A stretch of DNA of 64,000 nt from Tachypleus tridentatus (Eukaryota; Arthropoda; Merostomata; Xiphosura; Limulidae): assembly GCF_004210375.1 (NCBI RefSeq), contig NC_134833.1:21693396-21757395 (forward strand), written 5' to 3'. This document shows, piece by piece, positions 1-21,002 of the stretch. The position numbers and the translations under genes are program-made. The notes below the pieces were generated by a model that was given only the letters and a program-made list of their open reading frames with translations, was not told where the DNA came from and did no database searches. The stretch's first letter is position 1. Each line of letters starts with the position of its first letter.

Positions 1-690
1 AGAAACATACAAGACTCTCCTATATAAGTATCACCATTTTTGTCACATCAATATAACAAAATTAACGCATGCCTTTAGGCTGATAAAGTGGTGTTTAATT
101 AAACTGTGTGCTTCTATGGCTTTTAGTTTAACAACTTTGTTTTTCAACAAAACGGTAGGGTTGAAGTTTCATTGTTAGCTTCCAGTTTTCGTTACTAGTT
201 TCAGGATATCAAAACTACAGTTTGTCTGTAGAAATCTAATACGACTGGTGCAGTCCTGTTGGTCTTATTACGCGTTTCTCATTTTTTTTCAAAAGCAATT
301 GGTTTCATGGTGTACCTCATAAAAGAACGTTCTGCTCTTAAAGTAAACACTTGTACAACTTGATTCTACTGAAAATGCAAAAAACATGGCTGATGAGCAC
401 TAACAAGATATTTTTTGAACAATTAACAGTAAAATATAAAAAACAAACAAACTAACTAAACAATAACATAACTCTCTCCATTATTCTGGCAGGCTCAAAA
501 TGTTCCAGAACTTTCGATGTTGATAGTTATGTTATAAGATGAACATGAAGAAAAATATGCATTTTTTCATTGTTAGACTCAACCACTTATTTGAGTAGAG
601 CTTTGAAAGATGAAAATAAGAAAAGGGAAAATAAAAATCAAACTTTTTTAGCATTTAATAGGAAAAAATGTGTACACTATGAAATTAGCC
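1..690. other. No gene seen, AT-rich non-coding DNA
   Basis: I see no coding exon, RNA gene or clear repeat here. It could be intron of protease 1, whose earlier exons must lie upstream or in the gap, but nothing in it shows this. Confidence 0.4.
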
Positions 691-696
691 TAAATA

Positions 697-1912
697 CTAG
701 CTGGTCAATAGTTTAAGACCATACCAAAAAGAAGTCCTAAACAGGGTAGGAAATGCCCAACAAGAGGTCTCAGAAGTGAGTTGCACGGCCGTCATTGCGA
801 ATAACTGCAAACATTCGCTTTAGCATGGTCGATTTTAGCGTTTGCAGAAGGCTGGCTGGAGTGTCATTCCAAGTGGTGAAGATGGCTTCACGAAGATCAT
901 GCAGTGTTTGGAATTGACGTCCATTTCTATAGACTTCCCTTGCCATCCACCCCCAAACATTTTCAAAGGGGTTCAGTTCGGACGAACACGCTGGATGATC
1001 CAAAAGAATCACGTTATTCGCCATGAAAGAGACTTTTGTCCTGCGGGCATTGTAGATTGCAGCGTTGTCTTGCTGAAAGATCCAGTCATTTACACAGCAA
1101 AGAAGGCCTTCAGTCAATAAGGATGCTCTCTCCAACATGTTGATGTAGCTAGCTGCTGTTTGACGCCGCTGCATAACCTGAAGCTCCATTGTTCCATGAA
1201 AGGAGAAAGCACCCCAGATCATGATGGAACCTCCTCCATTGTATCGTGTAGAAAATGTCTTCGGTAGGTTATCCTTATCGTGCCAGTAACGTTGAAAGCC
1301 ATCTGGACCATCCAGGTTAAATGTTTTCTCATCAGAGAACACAACCTTTTTCCACTTTTCTACGTTCCATGTTTGGTGCTTCTCAGCAAAGTTTAACCGA
1401 GCTGTTTCATGGTGTGGAAGGAGTCGTAACATTGGAAGACGTTTACGGTTTCAAAGCCTTTCTATCGTAGATGCCGTCTTATTGTTCTTGAGCTGCATTC
1501 TGCGTCCGTAAGGGCCTTCATCTGGTTCGACGATCGGCTGGTGTCTTGCCGAAAAACCCGTCGAATCCTCATACTTAATGCCGGCGAAATTTTCTTGGGC
1601 CGACCACTTGAAATTCTCGTTCCGGATCCCTCAGGGTCTTTTAAGAAATTTGCAACAGCAGTTGTACTACGTCCAGTCTCACCAGTGATGACACGTTGAA
1701 AGAGACCTTGCTTTTGCAGCTCGACAATTCTGCCACATTCAAACTCTGTCAACGTTTTAGACTTTGCCATGTTTTTTACCCAAACATAACACAGGGATGT
1801 CAGTGGGGAAATGTTGGCAACGCTAATGCTTGAACACAAATGACCAAATTTCGTTACGTGCTTACCGGTTAACGCTTCGTTTCAGTACTGTCTTAAACTT
1901 TTGACCAGCTGG
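697..1912 (-). mobile_element. Tc1-like DNA transposon, about 1.2 kb, defective
   Basis: The ends form inverted repeats. The left end starts CTAGCTGGTCAATAGTTTAA and the right end, read on the other strand, starts CCAGCTGGTCAAAAGTTTAA; the first 23 bases differ at only two positions. Each end is flanked by TA (695-696 and 1913-1914), the target duplication expected of Tc1/mariner elements. Inside, on the - strand, is a transposase gene broken by frameshifts. Being 1216 bp long with both ends present, it is close to full length, but it cannot encode a transposase. A source elsewhere could still recognise its ends. Confidence 0.9.
770..1839 (-). pseudogene. Tc1-family transposase, frameshifted
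   Basis: Two - strand reading frames cover the protein. 1462-1839 encodes the N-terminal DNA-binding part (helix-turn-helix region with an STTAVANFLKDP segment and a GRPKK AT-hook-like motif). 770-1432 encodes the catalytic core. In the core the acidic triad is visible: Asp34 in FSDEK, Asp122 in QQDNA and Glu157 in NPFENVW. There are 34 residues between the last two, which is the DD34E spacing of Tc1 transposases. Between the parts, at about 1433-1465, a TAG ends the N-terminal frame. A following GIYDRKALK stretch is in yet another frame, so at least two small indels separate the halves. The gene is therefore dead although the catalytic residues survive. The start may be the Met of MAKSKTLTEFE (about 1770) rather than the upstream Met. 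Confidence 0.9.
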
Positions 1913-1969
1913 TATTTAGACTAATTTTTAGACAAAAATGTGCTCCAGTCAACCATCACGTGACTCCTT

Positions 1970-2469
1970 NNNNNNNNNNNNNNNNNNNNNNNNNNNNNNN
2001 NNNNNNNNNNNNNNNNNNNNNNNNNNNNNNNNNNNNNNNNNNNNNNNNNNNNNNNNNNNNNNNNNNNNNNNNNNNNNNNNNNNNNNNNNNNNNNNNNNNN
2101 NNNNNNNNNNNNNNNNNNNNNNNNNNNNNNNNNNNNNNNNNNNNNNNNNNNNNNNNNNNNNNNNNNNNNNNNNNNNNNNNNNNNNNNNNNNNNNNNNNNN
2201 NNNNNNNNNNNNNNNNNNNNNNNNNNNNNNNNNNNNNNNNNNNNNNNNNNNNNNNNNNNNNNNNNNNNNNNNNNNNNNNNNNNNNNNNNNNNNNNNNNNN
2301 NNNNNNNNNNNNNNNNNNNNNNNNNNNNNNNNNNNNNNNNNNNNNNNNNNNNNNNNNNNNNNNNNNNNNNNNNNNNNNNNNNNNNNNNNNNNNNNNNNNN
2401 NNNNNNNNNNNNNNNNNNNNNNNNNNNNNNNNNNNNNNNNNNNNNNNNNNNNNNNNNNNNNNNNNNNNN
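1970..2469. other. Assembly gap of 500 N
   Basis: Exactly 500 unknown bases, a conventional placeholder length, so the true distance is unknown. It cuts a SINE on its right and may hide the exon(s) of protease 1 carrying the activation site and His57. Reading frames running through it are meaningless. Confidence 0.99.
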
Positions 2470-2694
2470 AAGTCGGGTCTGAATCCCCGTCACATCAAAC
2501 ATGCTTGCTCTTTCAGCCAATGGGGCGTTATAATGTGACGATCAATCCCACTATTCCTTGGTAAAGGAGTAGCCCAAGAGTTGGCGATTGGCGGTGATGA
2601 CTATCTGCCTTCGATCTTGTCTTACACTTCTAAATTAAGGACGGCTAGCACAAACAGTCCTTGTCTAGCTTCGAGCGAAACTCAAAACAAACCA
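2470..2694 (+). repeat. tRNA-derived SINE (family A), 5' end lost in gap
   Basis: It begins in the B-box region (CTGAATCCCCGTCACATC) at the gap edge. It continues through the family body (CACTATTC, TAGCCCAAGAGTTGGC, GACGGCTAGC) to the A-rich tail. The A-box half is in the gap. Confidence 0.85.
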
Positions 2695-2699
2695 AAATA

Positions 2700-3310
2700 A
2701 ATCTTCTAAACGTATTCCAAATTAAGCTGTTTACAAGTGCAATGTTAGTTATCTAATATTTAGCCAATATTCATTGATACGTCGATTCTGTTCTATGTAG
2801 CCATATCTTCATCTATACTTAATATCTTGCTCGACAAAAAGTCTGTGAAGTCAGTATCATTATTATAATTGTTTTGTATTATTTCCGCAATCGATTTTCA
2901 AGAATGATATGTGCTGGTCTTACCACCCCCTAATACAAAATGCTACCCGTCTTGTCCATATGACAGGTGTATTCTTACGTTAAGTGGACAGGGTAAGACG
3001 AAAGTATGAATAAAATGTTTGAACCTATGTCCAAAACACATATTTTGTGTAAATTCTAAAATTTTGATAAACTTCGTATAACCTTCCTGAAAGTTAAACG
3101 TAATGCCAAAATAATGTTCAAAATGGTTGTTGTGATCATATCTGTTGTAGATTAAAGAACGTTTTGGTAAAAATTGTTGTACTTTAAGTTATTGTTGTTT
3201 ATACTATTAACAGTTAGATTTGGGCAACCACAGAGATTTAGACAGCCTGATGGTAAGTTTTATGGATTAATTTACGCCTGTGTTTGCGGTTTATTTTTAC
3301 TTGTGCCACC
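2700..3310. other. No gene seen, probable intron of protease 1
   Basis: AT-rich sequence with no recognisable exon or repeat. It lies upstream of the first visible protease 1 exon and would be intron if the missing exons are further 5'. Confidence 0.35.
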
Positions 3311-3314
3311 AGTG

Positions 3315-3421
3315 CCATAGCTCTATGTTTGCGGACTTACAACGCAAGAAACCGAGTTTCGATACTGTTGTTGGCGGAGCATATATAGTCCATTGTACAG
3401 CTTTGTGCTTAACTTCACACG
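3315..3421 (+). repeat. Short tRNA-like SINE (family B)
   Basis: About 110 bp matching other family B copies in the window. It has TTTGCGGACTTACAACGC, then a B-box-like GAGTTTCGATAC, then AGTCCATTGTACAGCTTTGT. It ends next to a family A SINE. Confidence 0.6.
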
Positions 3422-3432
3422 AACAAATTTAA

Positions 3433-3694
3433 TTTGTTTGTTTGTTTGTTTTTGAATTTCGCACAAAGCTGCTCGAGGGCTATCTGTGCTAGCCGTCCCT
3501 AATTTTGCAGCGTAAGACTAAAGGGAAGGCAGCTAGTCATCACCACCCACCACCAACTTTTGGGCTACTCTTTTACCAACGAATAGTGGGATTGACCGTC
3601 ACATTATAACCCATGTTTGGCGCGATGGGGATGCGAACCCGCGACCCTCAGATTACGAGTCGCACGCCTTAACCACCTGACCATGCCGGGGCCC
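3433..3694 (-). repeat. tRNA-derived SINE (family A), complete, with target duplication
   Basis: It reads backwards from GAATTTCGCACAAAGC to CCATGCCGGGGCCC. The flanking AACAAATTTAA is present on both sides (3422-3432 and 3695-3705), an 11-bp target-site duplication showing insertion by target-primed reverse transcription. It lies 88 bp upstream of the first visible exon of protease 1. Confidence 0.92.
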
Positions 3695-3781
3695 AACAAA
3701 TTTAACTTACTAAATTTACTCTGTCTTGTTTTCTGCAGCAGTTCTTTAACTCACTATCAAACATTTTATTTCATTTTCCAG

Positions 3782-12634
<8,853 letters not shown>

Positions 12635-12639
12635 CCTGA

Positions 12640-14210
12640 CTGCAGGTGGAAAAACTGCATCTGTACGCATTGTTTAAGCTTCGTGTTAGTGTAAATACGA
12701 AACTGTATCTTACCTCACAGAGTATGGTTATGATTCGATTGTATGATATGACTCGATGTATGATCATTTTTATATGACTGCATTTCACTTCACCAGAAAT
12801 ACTTTGGAATGATTACAGATATGACCAGAAAAGTTATATACGATACAGGATAACCTTTATACGGTTGTAAATACGAAAACGTGTTTTACAGCATGGAGCA
12901 TGGTAATATAACTGTATATATGATCTGATAAGTTATACACAGCATAATATAACTTTTATGTTACTTTAATTAAAATACATATAACTTAACAACACAAATT
13001 ATGACTTGGTTTTTCTGACTGCAAGTAATTGACATTTAACATTAACGAGAAATTTTATCCAACTTCGAACTGAAACTGACATTTTTACATGGTGTAAGAA
13101 AGCTTTAGGCCTACAAGACATAATAATTCAGGTCTTTGAATGGCCAGAACATCAAGTTTAAAAGAACATAATTATTATGAAGTAACAAACCAGAACATAG
13201 ATGTGTTAGTTTGTACCAAATATTTCTATTGAGTTTTATACAACATATATATAACTGGATATTTTAATAAACTCAACAATTTCACAGCGTAAATATGGAA
13301 TACCGTATAAAAAACTTGTAAGTGAACTTAAATGATTCGTTTGTCCTTCTTACTACCATTGGAAGGATCGGAACTCCTTATAACAACATGAATTCACACC
13401 ACAGTAACGCGTTTAAACAAAATCAGTTTTGATGTTAACAACACGTCGTAGTTGTCTTGTTAGAAAACGCAAAAATATGATGTGTTTATATTGCAATTAG
13501 TTGCGTTATATCTCACACGGATTTTTGTAATTGTAACACAATTTGTGTTATCGTGAAAAAACATCATGTTTCTGTTAATATGCAAAATATCGTGTTCTAC
13601 ACTGGAACACATTATTTTCTGTGTGAAAATGTATTTAACTGCAAATTTGAAACGACATAAGCCTTTAATGCGTTAGCTTTTGATTGGAAAGATTTCTCTC
13701 TGTAAATTAGACTTCAATATATATATATATAGGATATTAATAGTTATATAGACTCTACTTAGTTATCATCTAAGATTTAAAATCTCTAAATGTGTTTTAT
13801 GATTAAAATTCAATGATTTCACTAATAACTTTTCTAGATATGACATTTAGCTTTTCCTGATCTGTTAATTGGTATGTAAGACGTATTCTCCATAAATCAT
13901 TTATCCTAAGAGGACTGTTTATAGGTACATGTATCTACTTAAGTTTAACTAAGCTGTGTACTATAACTTTATCTATCAGTTTGTACTCCATCTGACATAT
14001 CGTTTCCTAGTTTATATCAACGGTTTTCATCTGGCCTTTTCTCCAGTGAGATATGAATGATTTTCCTAGCTAGATTTAACATTAGACCTCAATCTTGGTA
14101 TACTTCACCGTTTACCTGTTCATTTTCCACCTAACTATTCATCTGGTCAGATATGTCTGACCGTTCACATGACAAGATTTAACCTGATAAAGTATCGTTG
14201 TTTATGTGGC
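12640..14210. other. 3' flank of protease 1, no further gene seen
   Basis: AT-rich sequence following the stop codon. Candidate polyadenylation signals are weak: ATTAAA near 12969 and AATAAA near 13266. No exon, SINE or transposon was recognised before the satellite. Confidence 0.4.
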
Positions 14211-14214
14211 TAAC

Positions 14215-16290
14215 TTTAACATCACTGCCCAGCTAGTAAACTACATTTGTCTCTTAGTGTGACTAGGCTTGACACCACTACACAGCTAGAACACTACATT
14301 TGTCTGTCAGTGAGGCTAGGTTTTACACAACTGTCCAGCTAGTAAACTACATTTGTCTGTTAGTGTGGCTAGCATTGACAACACTGACCCACTAGTAAAC
14401 TACATTTGTCTGTTAGTGTAACGAGGTTTGACACCACTGTCCAGCTAGTAAACTGCATTTGTCTGTTAGTGTAACGAGGTTTGACACCAGTGTCCAGCTA
14501 GTAAACTGCATTTGTCTGTTAGTGTAACGAGGTTTGACACCACTGTCCAGCTAGTAAACTGCATTTGTCTGTTAGTGTAACGAGGTTTGACACCACTGTC
14601 CAGCTAGAACACTACATTTGTCTGTCAGTGAGGCTAGGTTTTACACAACTGTCCAGCTAGTAAACTACATTTGTCTGTTAGTGTGGCTAGCATTGACAAC
14701 ACTGACCCACTAGTAAACTACATTTGTCTGTTAGTGTGGCAAAGTTCGACACCACTGTCCAGCTAGTAAACTGCATTTGTCTGTCAGTGTGGCTAAGTTT
14801 GACACCAGTGCAAAGCTAGAACACTACATTTGTCTGTTAGTGAGGCTAGGTTTTACACAACTGTCCAGCTAGTAAACTACATTTGTCTGTTAGTGTGGCT
14901 AGCATTGACAACACTGACCCACTAGTAAACTACATTTGTCTGTTAGTGTAACGAGGTTTGACACCACTGTCCAGCTAGTAAACTGCATTTGTCTCTTAGT
15001 GTAACGAGGTTTGACACCACTGTCCAGCTAGTAAACTGCATTTGTCTGTTAGTGTAACGAGGTTTGACACCACTGTCCAGCTAGTAAACTGCATTTGTCT
15101 GTTAGTGTAACGAGGTTTGACACCACTGTCCAGCTAGAACACTACATTTGTCTGTCAGTGAGGCTAGGTTTTACACAACTGTCCAGCTAATAAACTACAT
15201 TTGTCTGTTAGTGTGGCTAGTTTTACAACACTGACCCACTAGTAAACTACATTTGTCTGTTAGTGTGGCAAGGTTCGACACCACTGTCCAGCTAGTAAAC
15301 TGCATTTGTCTGTCAGTGTGGCTAAGTTTGACACCAGTGCACAGCTAGAACACTACATTTGTCTGTTAGTGAGGCTAGGTTTTACACAACTGTCCAGCTA
15401 GTAAACTACATTTGTCTGTTAGTGTGGCTAGCATTGACAACACTGACCCACTAGTAAACTACATTTGTCTGTTAGTGTAACGAGGTTTCACACCACTGTC
15501 CAGCTAGTAAACTGCATTTGTCTCTTAGTGTAACGAGGTTTGACACCACTGTCCAGCTAGTAAACTGCATTTGTCTGTTAGTGTAACGAGGTTTGACACC
15601 ACTGTCCAGCTAGTAAACTGCATTTGTCTGTTAGTGTAACGAGGTTTGACACCACTGTCCAGCTAGAACACTACATTTGTCTGTCAGTGAGGCTAGGTTT
15701 TACACAACTGTCCAGCTAATAAACTACATTTGTCTGTTAGTGTGGCTAGCATTGACAACACTGACCCACTAGTAAACTACATTTGTCTGTTAGTGTGGCA
15801 AAGTTCGACACCACTGTCCAGCTAGTAAACTGCATTTGTCTGTCAGTGTGGCTAAGTTTGACACCACTGCACAGCTAGAACACTACATTTGTCTGTTAGT
15901 GAGGCTAGGTTTTACACAACTATCCGACTAATAAACTGCATTTGTTTGTTAGTGTGGCTAGTTTTGGCAACACTGTCCCACTAGTAAACTACATTTGACT
16001 GTTAGTGTGGCTAGGTTTGACACCACTGTCCAGCTAGTAAACTACATTTGTCTGTTAGTGTGGCAAGGTTTGACACAACTGCACAGCTAATAAACTACAT
16101 TTTTCTGTCAGTGTGGCTAGGTTTGACACAACTGTCTGGCTAATAAACAACATTTGTCTGTTAATGTGGCTTGGTTTGAGACCACTGTCCAACTAGTGAA
16201 TTGCATTTCTCTGTTAGTATGGTTACGTTTGATACCATTGTCCAGCTGGAAAACTACGTTTGTCTGTTAGTGTGATTAGGCTGGATAACT
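14215..16290. repeat. 53-bp satellite with higher-order structure, about 39 copies
   Basis: The unit reads CCAGCTAGTAAACTGCATTT, then GTCTGTTAGTGTAACGAGGT, then TTGACACCACTGT (53 bp). Variant units recur in order: the variant with GTGAGGCTAGGTTTTACACA starts near 14610, 15130 and 15660, and again near 14815, 15345 and 15880. The higher-order period is therefore about 530 bp, or ten units. Confidence 0.95.
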
Positions 16291-17190
16291 CTGCCAAGCT
16301 ATGTGGCTAGGTTTGATAACACTGCCCAGCTATGAGGCTAGGTTAGATAAAACTGTCCAGCTATGTGGCTAGGTTTGAAAACACTGTTCCAGCTATGTGG
16401 TTAGGTTTGATAACACTTTCCAGCTATGTGAATAAGTTTGATAACACTGCCCAGCCATGTGGTTAGGTTTGATAACACTTTCCAGCTATGTGAATATGTT
16501 TGATAACACTGCCCAGCCATGTGGTTAGGTTTGATAACACTGTCCAGCTATGTGAATATGTTTGATAACACTGCCCACCCATGTGGTTAGGTTTGATAAC
16601 ACTGTCCAGCTATGTGGTTAGGTTTGATAACACTTTCCAGCTCTGTGAATAAGTTTGATAACACTGCTCAGCCATGTGGTTAGGTTTGATAACACTGTCC
16701 AGCTGTGTTGCTAGGTTTGATAACACTGTCCAGCTATGTGGCTAGGTTTGATAACACTGTCCAGCTATGTGGCTAGGTTTGATAATACTGTCCAGCTATG
16801 TGGCTAGGATTGATAACACTGCCCAGCTATGTGGCTAGGATTGATAACACTGCCCAGCTATGTGGCTATGTTTGATAACACTGTTCAGCTGTGTGGTTAG
16901 GTTTGATAACACTGTCCAGCTATGTGGATATGTTTGATAATACTGCCCAGTAATGTGATTAGGTTTGATAACACTGTCCAGCTGTGTTACTAGGTTTGAT
17001 AACACTGTCCAGCTATGTGGCTAGGATTGATAACACTGCCCAGCTATGTGGTTAGGTTTGATAACATTGTCCAGCTATGTGGATATGTTTGATAATACTG
17101 TCCACCTGTGTGGCTAGGTTTGATAACACTGTCCAGCTATGTGGCTAGGTTTGATAACATTCTCCAGCTATGTTGCTAGGTTATACCTTA
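16290..17190. repeat. 31-bp satellite derived from the 53-bp unit, about 29 copies
   Basis: The unit reads CCAGCTATGTGGCTAGGTTT then GATAACACTGT (31 bp). It equals the adjoining 53-bp unit without its 22-bp middle (AAACTACATTTGTCTGTTAG region), so it looks like a deletion form that amplified on its own. Confidence 0.93.
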
Positions 17191-17281
17191 CTGCAAATCT
17201 TGAAAATATATATCATTGTTTAATAGTCAACAGTTTTTACTTCACTGCTTGAGCCTTAAATATATTCATTTCATGGGTTAT

Positions 17282-17310
17282 GCGTGTGTGTGTGTGTGTG
17301 TGTGTGTGTA
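17282..17310. repeat. (TG)n microsatellite
   Basis: About 13 TG dinucleotides in a row. Confidence 0.97.
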
Positions 17311-17319
17311 TTTACACAA

Positions 17320-17945
17320 ATATCTGGCAGACGGCAGCACTGTCTATGTGGAGATGGCTTAGAGTGTTAGTCGAAAAAGTATATTAAATATTTCCTCAAC
17401 AGGTCACCTGAGCTTTACAATACTGTACAGTGTTTCCTTTTATAATAATATCTGTGTAATGACTGAGTCACTAGTTCTGATATTGTTTGTAAATATCAAA
17501 GTAAAAACTTTCATTGTCTTCTGATTTTTTCTGCTTCTTTGTTATAACGTGATAACTGAAAAACCAAAATATTAGTATCAACAAATGTCGTTAGGATTAC
17601 ATAGTTTCAGACGGAGTATCCTCTTTTATGGGTATTATTAATAACTAGCAGTAATTTAAAAAATAATAATAATTCTAGTGCTGACGATGTTTTCATTACC
17701 CCTTGAAGTTAGCTTTCTTACCGAAATTTAGTGTTCCTTTAAAAAGCTTGAATACAGGGTGAAACAGAAATTAGCAATCAATAATAGATAAACAGGAAAT
17801 ATTACAGTTGGAACCTCATTGTATTTAGAACTTGGCTATAAATACAACCTTCCTTTGTCTATTGGAACAATGCATTATAAAATAGGTAAATAAGGGAAGC
17901 TAACTTTGAAATAAAAATAAGTAAACATAGGGATGGCTAATATGG
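17320..17945. repeat. Dispersed repeat, copy 2, without SINE
   Basis: Partner of 9235-10130. It keeps the same order of anchors but lacks the SINE at about 17810, giving the pre-insertion state. Confidence 0.75.
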
Positions 17946-18261
17946 ATCCTTCAAAAATTATGTAAACAAGATAATAGGTATAGTATTATATTATTTACAC
18001 TGTTTTTCAAGGTTTGATATTAGCCATCCGTATATTTCCTTTCGCGTTTCTTTACGTTGTGTATTTACTTCCGTATATGTGACAGACAAAATGATATCAA
18101 CTACAGTTTGTGTTAACCATAATACTGGTTATTACAACACATTATAACTGGAACTTTCCAGATCTCATTTTATATGAAGGAAGGAACTAACATAAAATTC
18201 ATTCACTACTAACTATCAACCATCTGATTCATCCGGTTGAAATCTGAGGTCAAAATAAGTA

Positions 18262-18492
18262 GGCCTAGCACAGTCTTGTAGTTAAGGCGCTCAACTCGAA
18301 TCTCCATCACAAAGTACCCGTAGGAATATTATAGCGTGATTTTCAATCTCAGTATTCGTTAGTAAAAGAGTGGTCCGAGAGTTGGCGGCGGGTAATGACC
18401 ACTAGCTGCTTTCTCTCTAGTCTTACACTGCTAAATTAGGAACGGCTGACGCAGATAGCCCTCATGTAGCTTTGTGTGAAAATGAAACTAAA
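18262..18492 (+). repeat. tRNA-derived SINE (family A), old and partly deleted
   Basis: GTAGTTAAGGCGCTCAACTC and GAATCTCCATCACAAAG are present, but about 20 bp between the A and B boxes is missing. The body TAAATTAGGAACGGCTGACG and the tail are present. Confidence 0.8.
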
Positions 18493-18499
18493 ACCTATC

Positions 18500-20290
18500 A
18501 AATTCAAATCGTGTACCACCTACCCACAGCTTTATAAACATACCTAGGTATCATAACAGATAGGTTTACTTTCACAAAGGTTCACATTTTCACCTTCAGG
18601 TTTGTGTGGCATATCCATAAACAAAAATTAAGGGTCATGAAAGTATCCAAGCCCCCTTTTTTTTTCCATAAACTTTTCAAATCAGAGTGCGAAGCTACGT
18701 TGGATTGAAGGAAAATTACATTATTTGTTGTTTTTAATGACATGTCGTCTGCTCATCTCTATCATATCAATGTCGTTCCATACCTAACACCATGCCCACC
18801 ATAAAGGTCAGAGGTAAGAAGTACAATATAATAATCCGGAGCTCGATTCCCGCTAGGGCCAGAGTGCTCATATCCCACTGGTTAGGTTTGTGATAAAACA
18901 ACAACCTAAACAGCACAGTGATACAAGACAATAAACATTTTCCAGAATTCATCTGAAACACTTTTCCAGTTTTTTCTCGGTTATAAACAGCAGTGATGAT
19001 TTATTGACATTGTTCAGGAATAATTAATAATTCTTATTTTTTTCTTTGGTGGTGCCCTCTGGTGTTTCAAGAAGTCAACTAGACATCGACTTAAACTTAT
19101 TAATGAATCACGAAGCTGATTATTCATACTTCACCATCACAATGTTCCCCCAATGGAACGGCGGTAAGTTTACGGACTTACAATGCTAAAATCCGAGGTT
19201 CAATTCCCCTGTGGAGCACACGTGGGATAGTTCAATGTGGCTTTACTCCACAACAAACAAACTTTAAAGCCAGCAGTATTATCAGTTATTTTACTTATTC
19301 GGATCATTCAATACGCTTCCATAGAATAAGGACGAATAGTGTTGATTCTCCCAATAAAATACCGAACATGAAATACTCCATAGCAATGATTACAAGTAAC
19401 AATGTCTCATTAGTTTTCTAATCACTTAACTTCCACACATACATGCTCGTAGGTAAATAGGTTTAACTTCATGTATCCCTTGTATGGAGTGAAACATTTC
19501 ACTTTAATATCATGTACTCTATAGGTGGCACTGGATATTTAATTTTGCTCTGAAAGAGTACAATATGCGTTTCATAAAATTATAACAAATAAACAGTTCA
19601 ACTGGGATTAAAACTAACACGTCCAAATACGATATTAATTTTAAACTGTTAACAGGGACATACGTGTAACTTGCAGAATAATTGACTCGAGTTTTCAACA
19701 TTATTCTACAACATTTCTATCTAGGCTTATCGACGGATATTAAGAACAAGCTTAAACATAACTTGGAGCATATTCCTACAATATGACTTTATCATACAGA
19801 ACTGACTTGTATTTTAACAATTTTTAGCTTTAGTTTATATGGAATGTAAATATTATTTGTATTTTCTCTTACAACAAACACATCTAAAATTAACTGTTAA
19901 TTGAACTAAGGAAATACACAAATCAACAAGTTGTTAGTTGTGTCTTTTGTGCATCTATAGATCTGATTTGTGTGTGTGTGTTTATCATGTGTTAAATCAA
20001 GTTCATGTTTCCATTCTCTTCGTTCGTAATGAATCGATAGTTGACACAGCAGGCCTGTGTTAAAATGATTTTTGTTTTGTAGCATGATGAGAACACGTGG
20101 TTGATTTGTGTAAATAAAGCGAAGTACCAAACGTCGTATTCTGTTTAGTTTTTTGTATAGAAGACTACAAATTTTACAACCATAAAATAAATATAACAAT
20201 TACTAGAACGAACCAAAATTTCTAATCATGACACAACATAATTCCTGTTCTTACAAACAATTTCTAAAACTAATTTAGTAGTTTAAAAAA
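18500..20290. other. Non-coding stretch with two short SINE-like fragments
   Basis: No exon recognised. At about 18830-18905 a fragment with CGGAGCTCGATTCCCGCTAG, and at 19155-19262 one with GGTAAGTTTACGGACTTACA and GAGGTTCAATTCCCCTG, resemble the short SINE families. The rest is unassigned. Confidence 0.5.
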
Positions 20291-20294
20291 CATT

Positions 20295-20568
20295 ATAGCG
20301 CTGAACGTAAAATCCATAATTTTAATTTCAACACAGAGAACGTGAAAAATATAAAATTATCCTTACAATTACTTCTACATACGATAATTATATTATAATT
20401 ATATTACATAAAAAGGTTTGAAAGTAAACCCATAGCGCTGAATGTGAAATCCATAATTTTAATTTCAACACGGAGAACGTGAAAAATATAAAATTATCCT
20501 TACAATTACTTCTACATACGATAAGTATATTATAATTATATTACATAAAAAGGTTTGAAAAGTAAACC
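20295..20568. repeat. 137-bp tandem duplication
   Basis: Two copies in direct order, AGCGCTGAA starting at 20297 and 20434. They are nearly identical over CATAATTTTAATTTCAACAC and beyond, so the duplication is recent. Confidence 0.95.
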
Positions 20569-20753
20569 CAAACTAAATAATTCGTAGTATTGAAACATTG
20601 TAAGCAACATATCTGATATTTTAATATAGAGGACAAGGTGCATTTTCAGTTATCTATAAATAATTTTAATTATATTTAATAATTAAATTACTTCCAAACC
20701 AATTTTTAATGTTTACTTAACTAAATAATCCAAAGAAAACCATATATTATTCA

Positions 20754-21002
20754 ATGGCCAGGTGGTTAAGGCGCTCGGCTTCGAATTCCCCATCACACCA
20801 AACGTGCTCACCCTTTCAGCCGTGCGGACGTTATAATGTACGGTCAATCCCACTATTTGTTGGTAAAAGAATAGCCCAAGCGTTGGCGGTTGTTGATGAT
20901 GACTAGCTGCCTTCCCTCTAGCCTTACATTTTTAAAGTAGGGACTGTTAGCAACGATAGTCCTCGTGTAGCTTTGCACGAAATTAAAAAAACAAACAAAC
21001 AA
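20754..21002 (+). repeat. tRNA-derived SINE (family A), 5' part shortened
   Basis: ATGGCCAGGTGGTTAAGGCG, then a deletion before the B box (GAATTCCCCATCACACC). The body is intact to GCACGAAATT with an AAACAAACAAAC tail. Confidence 0.88.

Noticed and set aside
1921-2564. Open frames of about 200 codons crossing the N run
   Set aside because: They consist of unknown bases in the assembly gap.
3214-3251. Small AG...GTAAGT segment upstream of protease 1 that might be a micro-exon
   Set aside because: Alignment to protease 2 leaves no room for extra residues between the His57 exon and the 3782 exon, and the translation matches nothing in the family.
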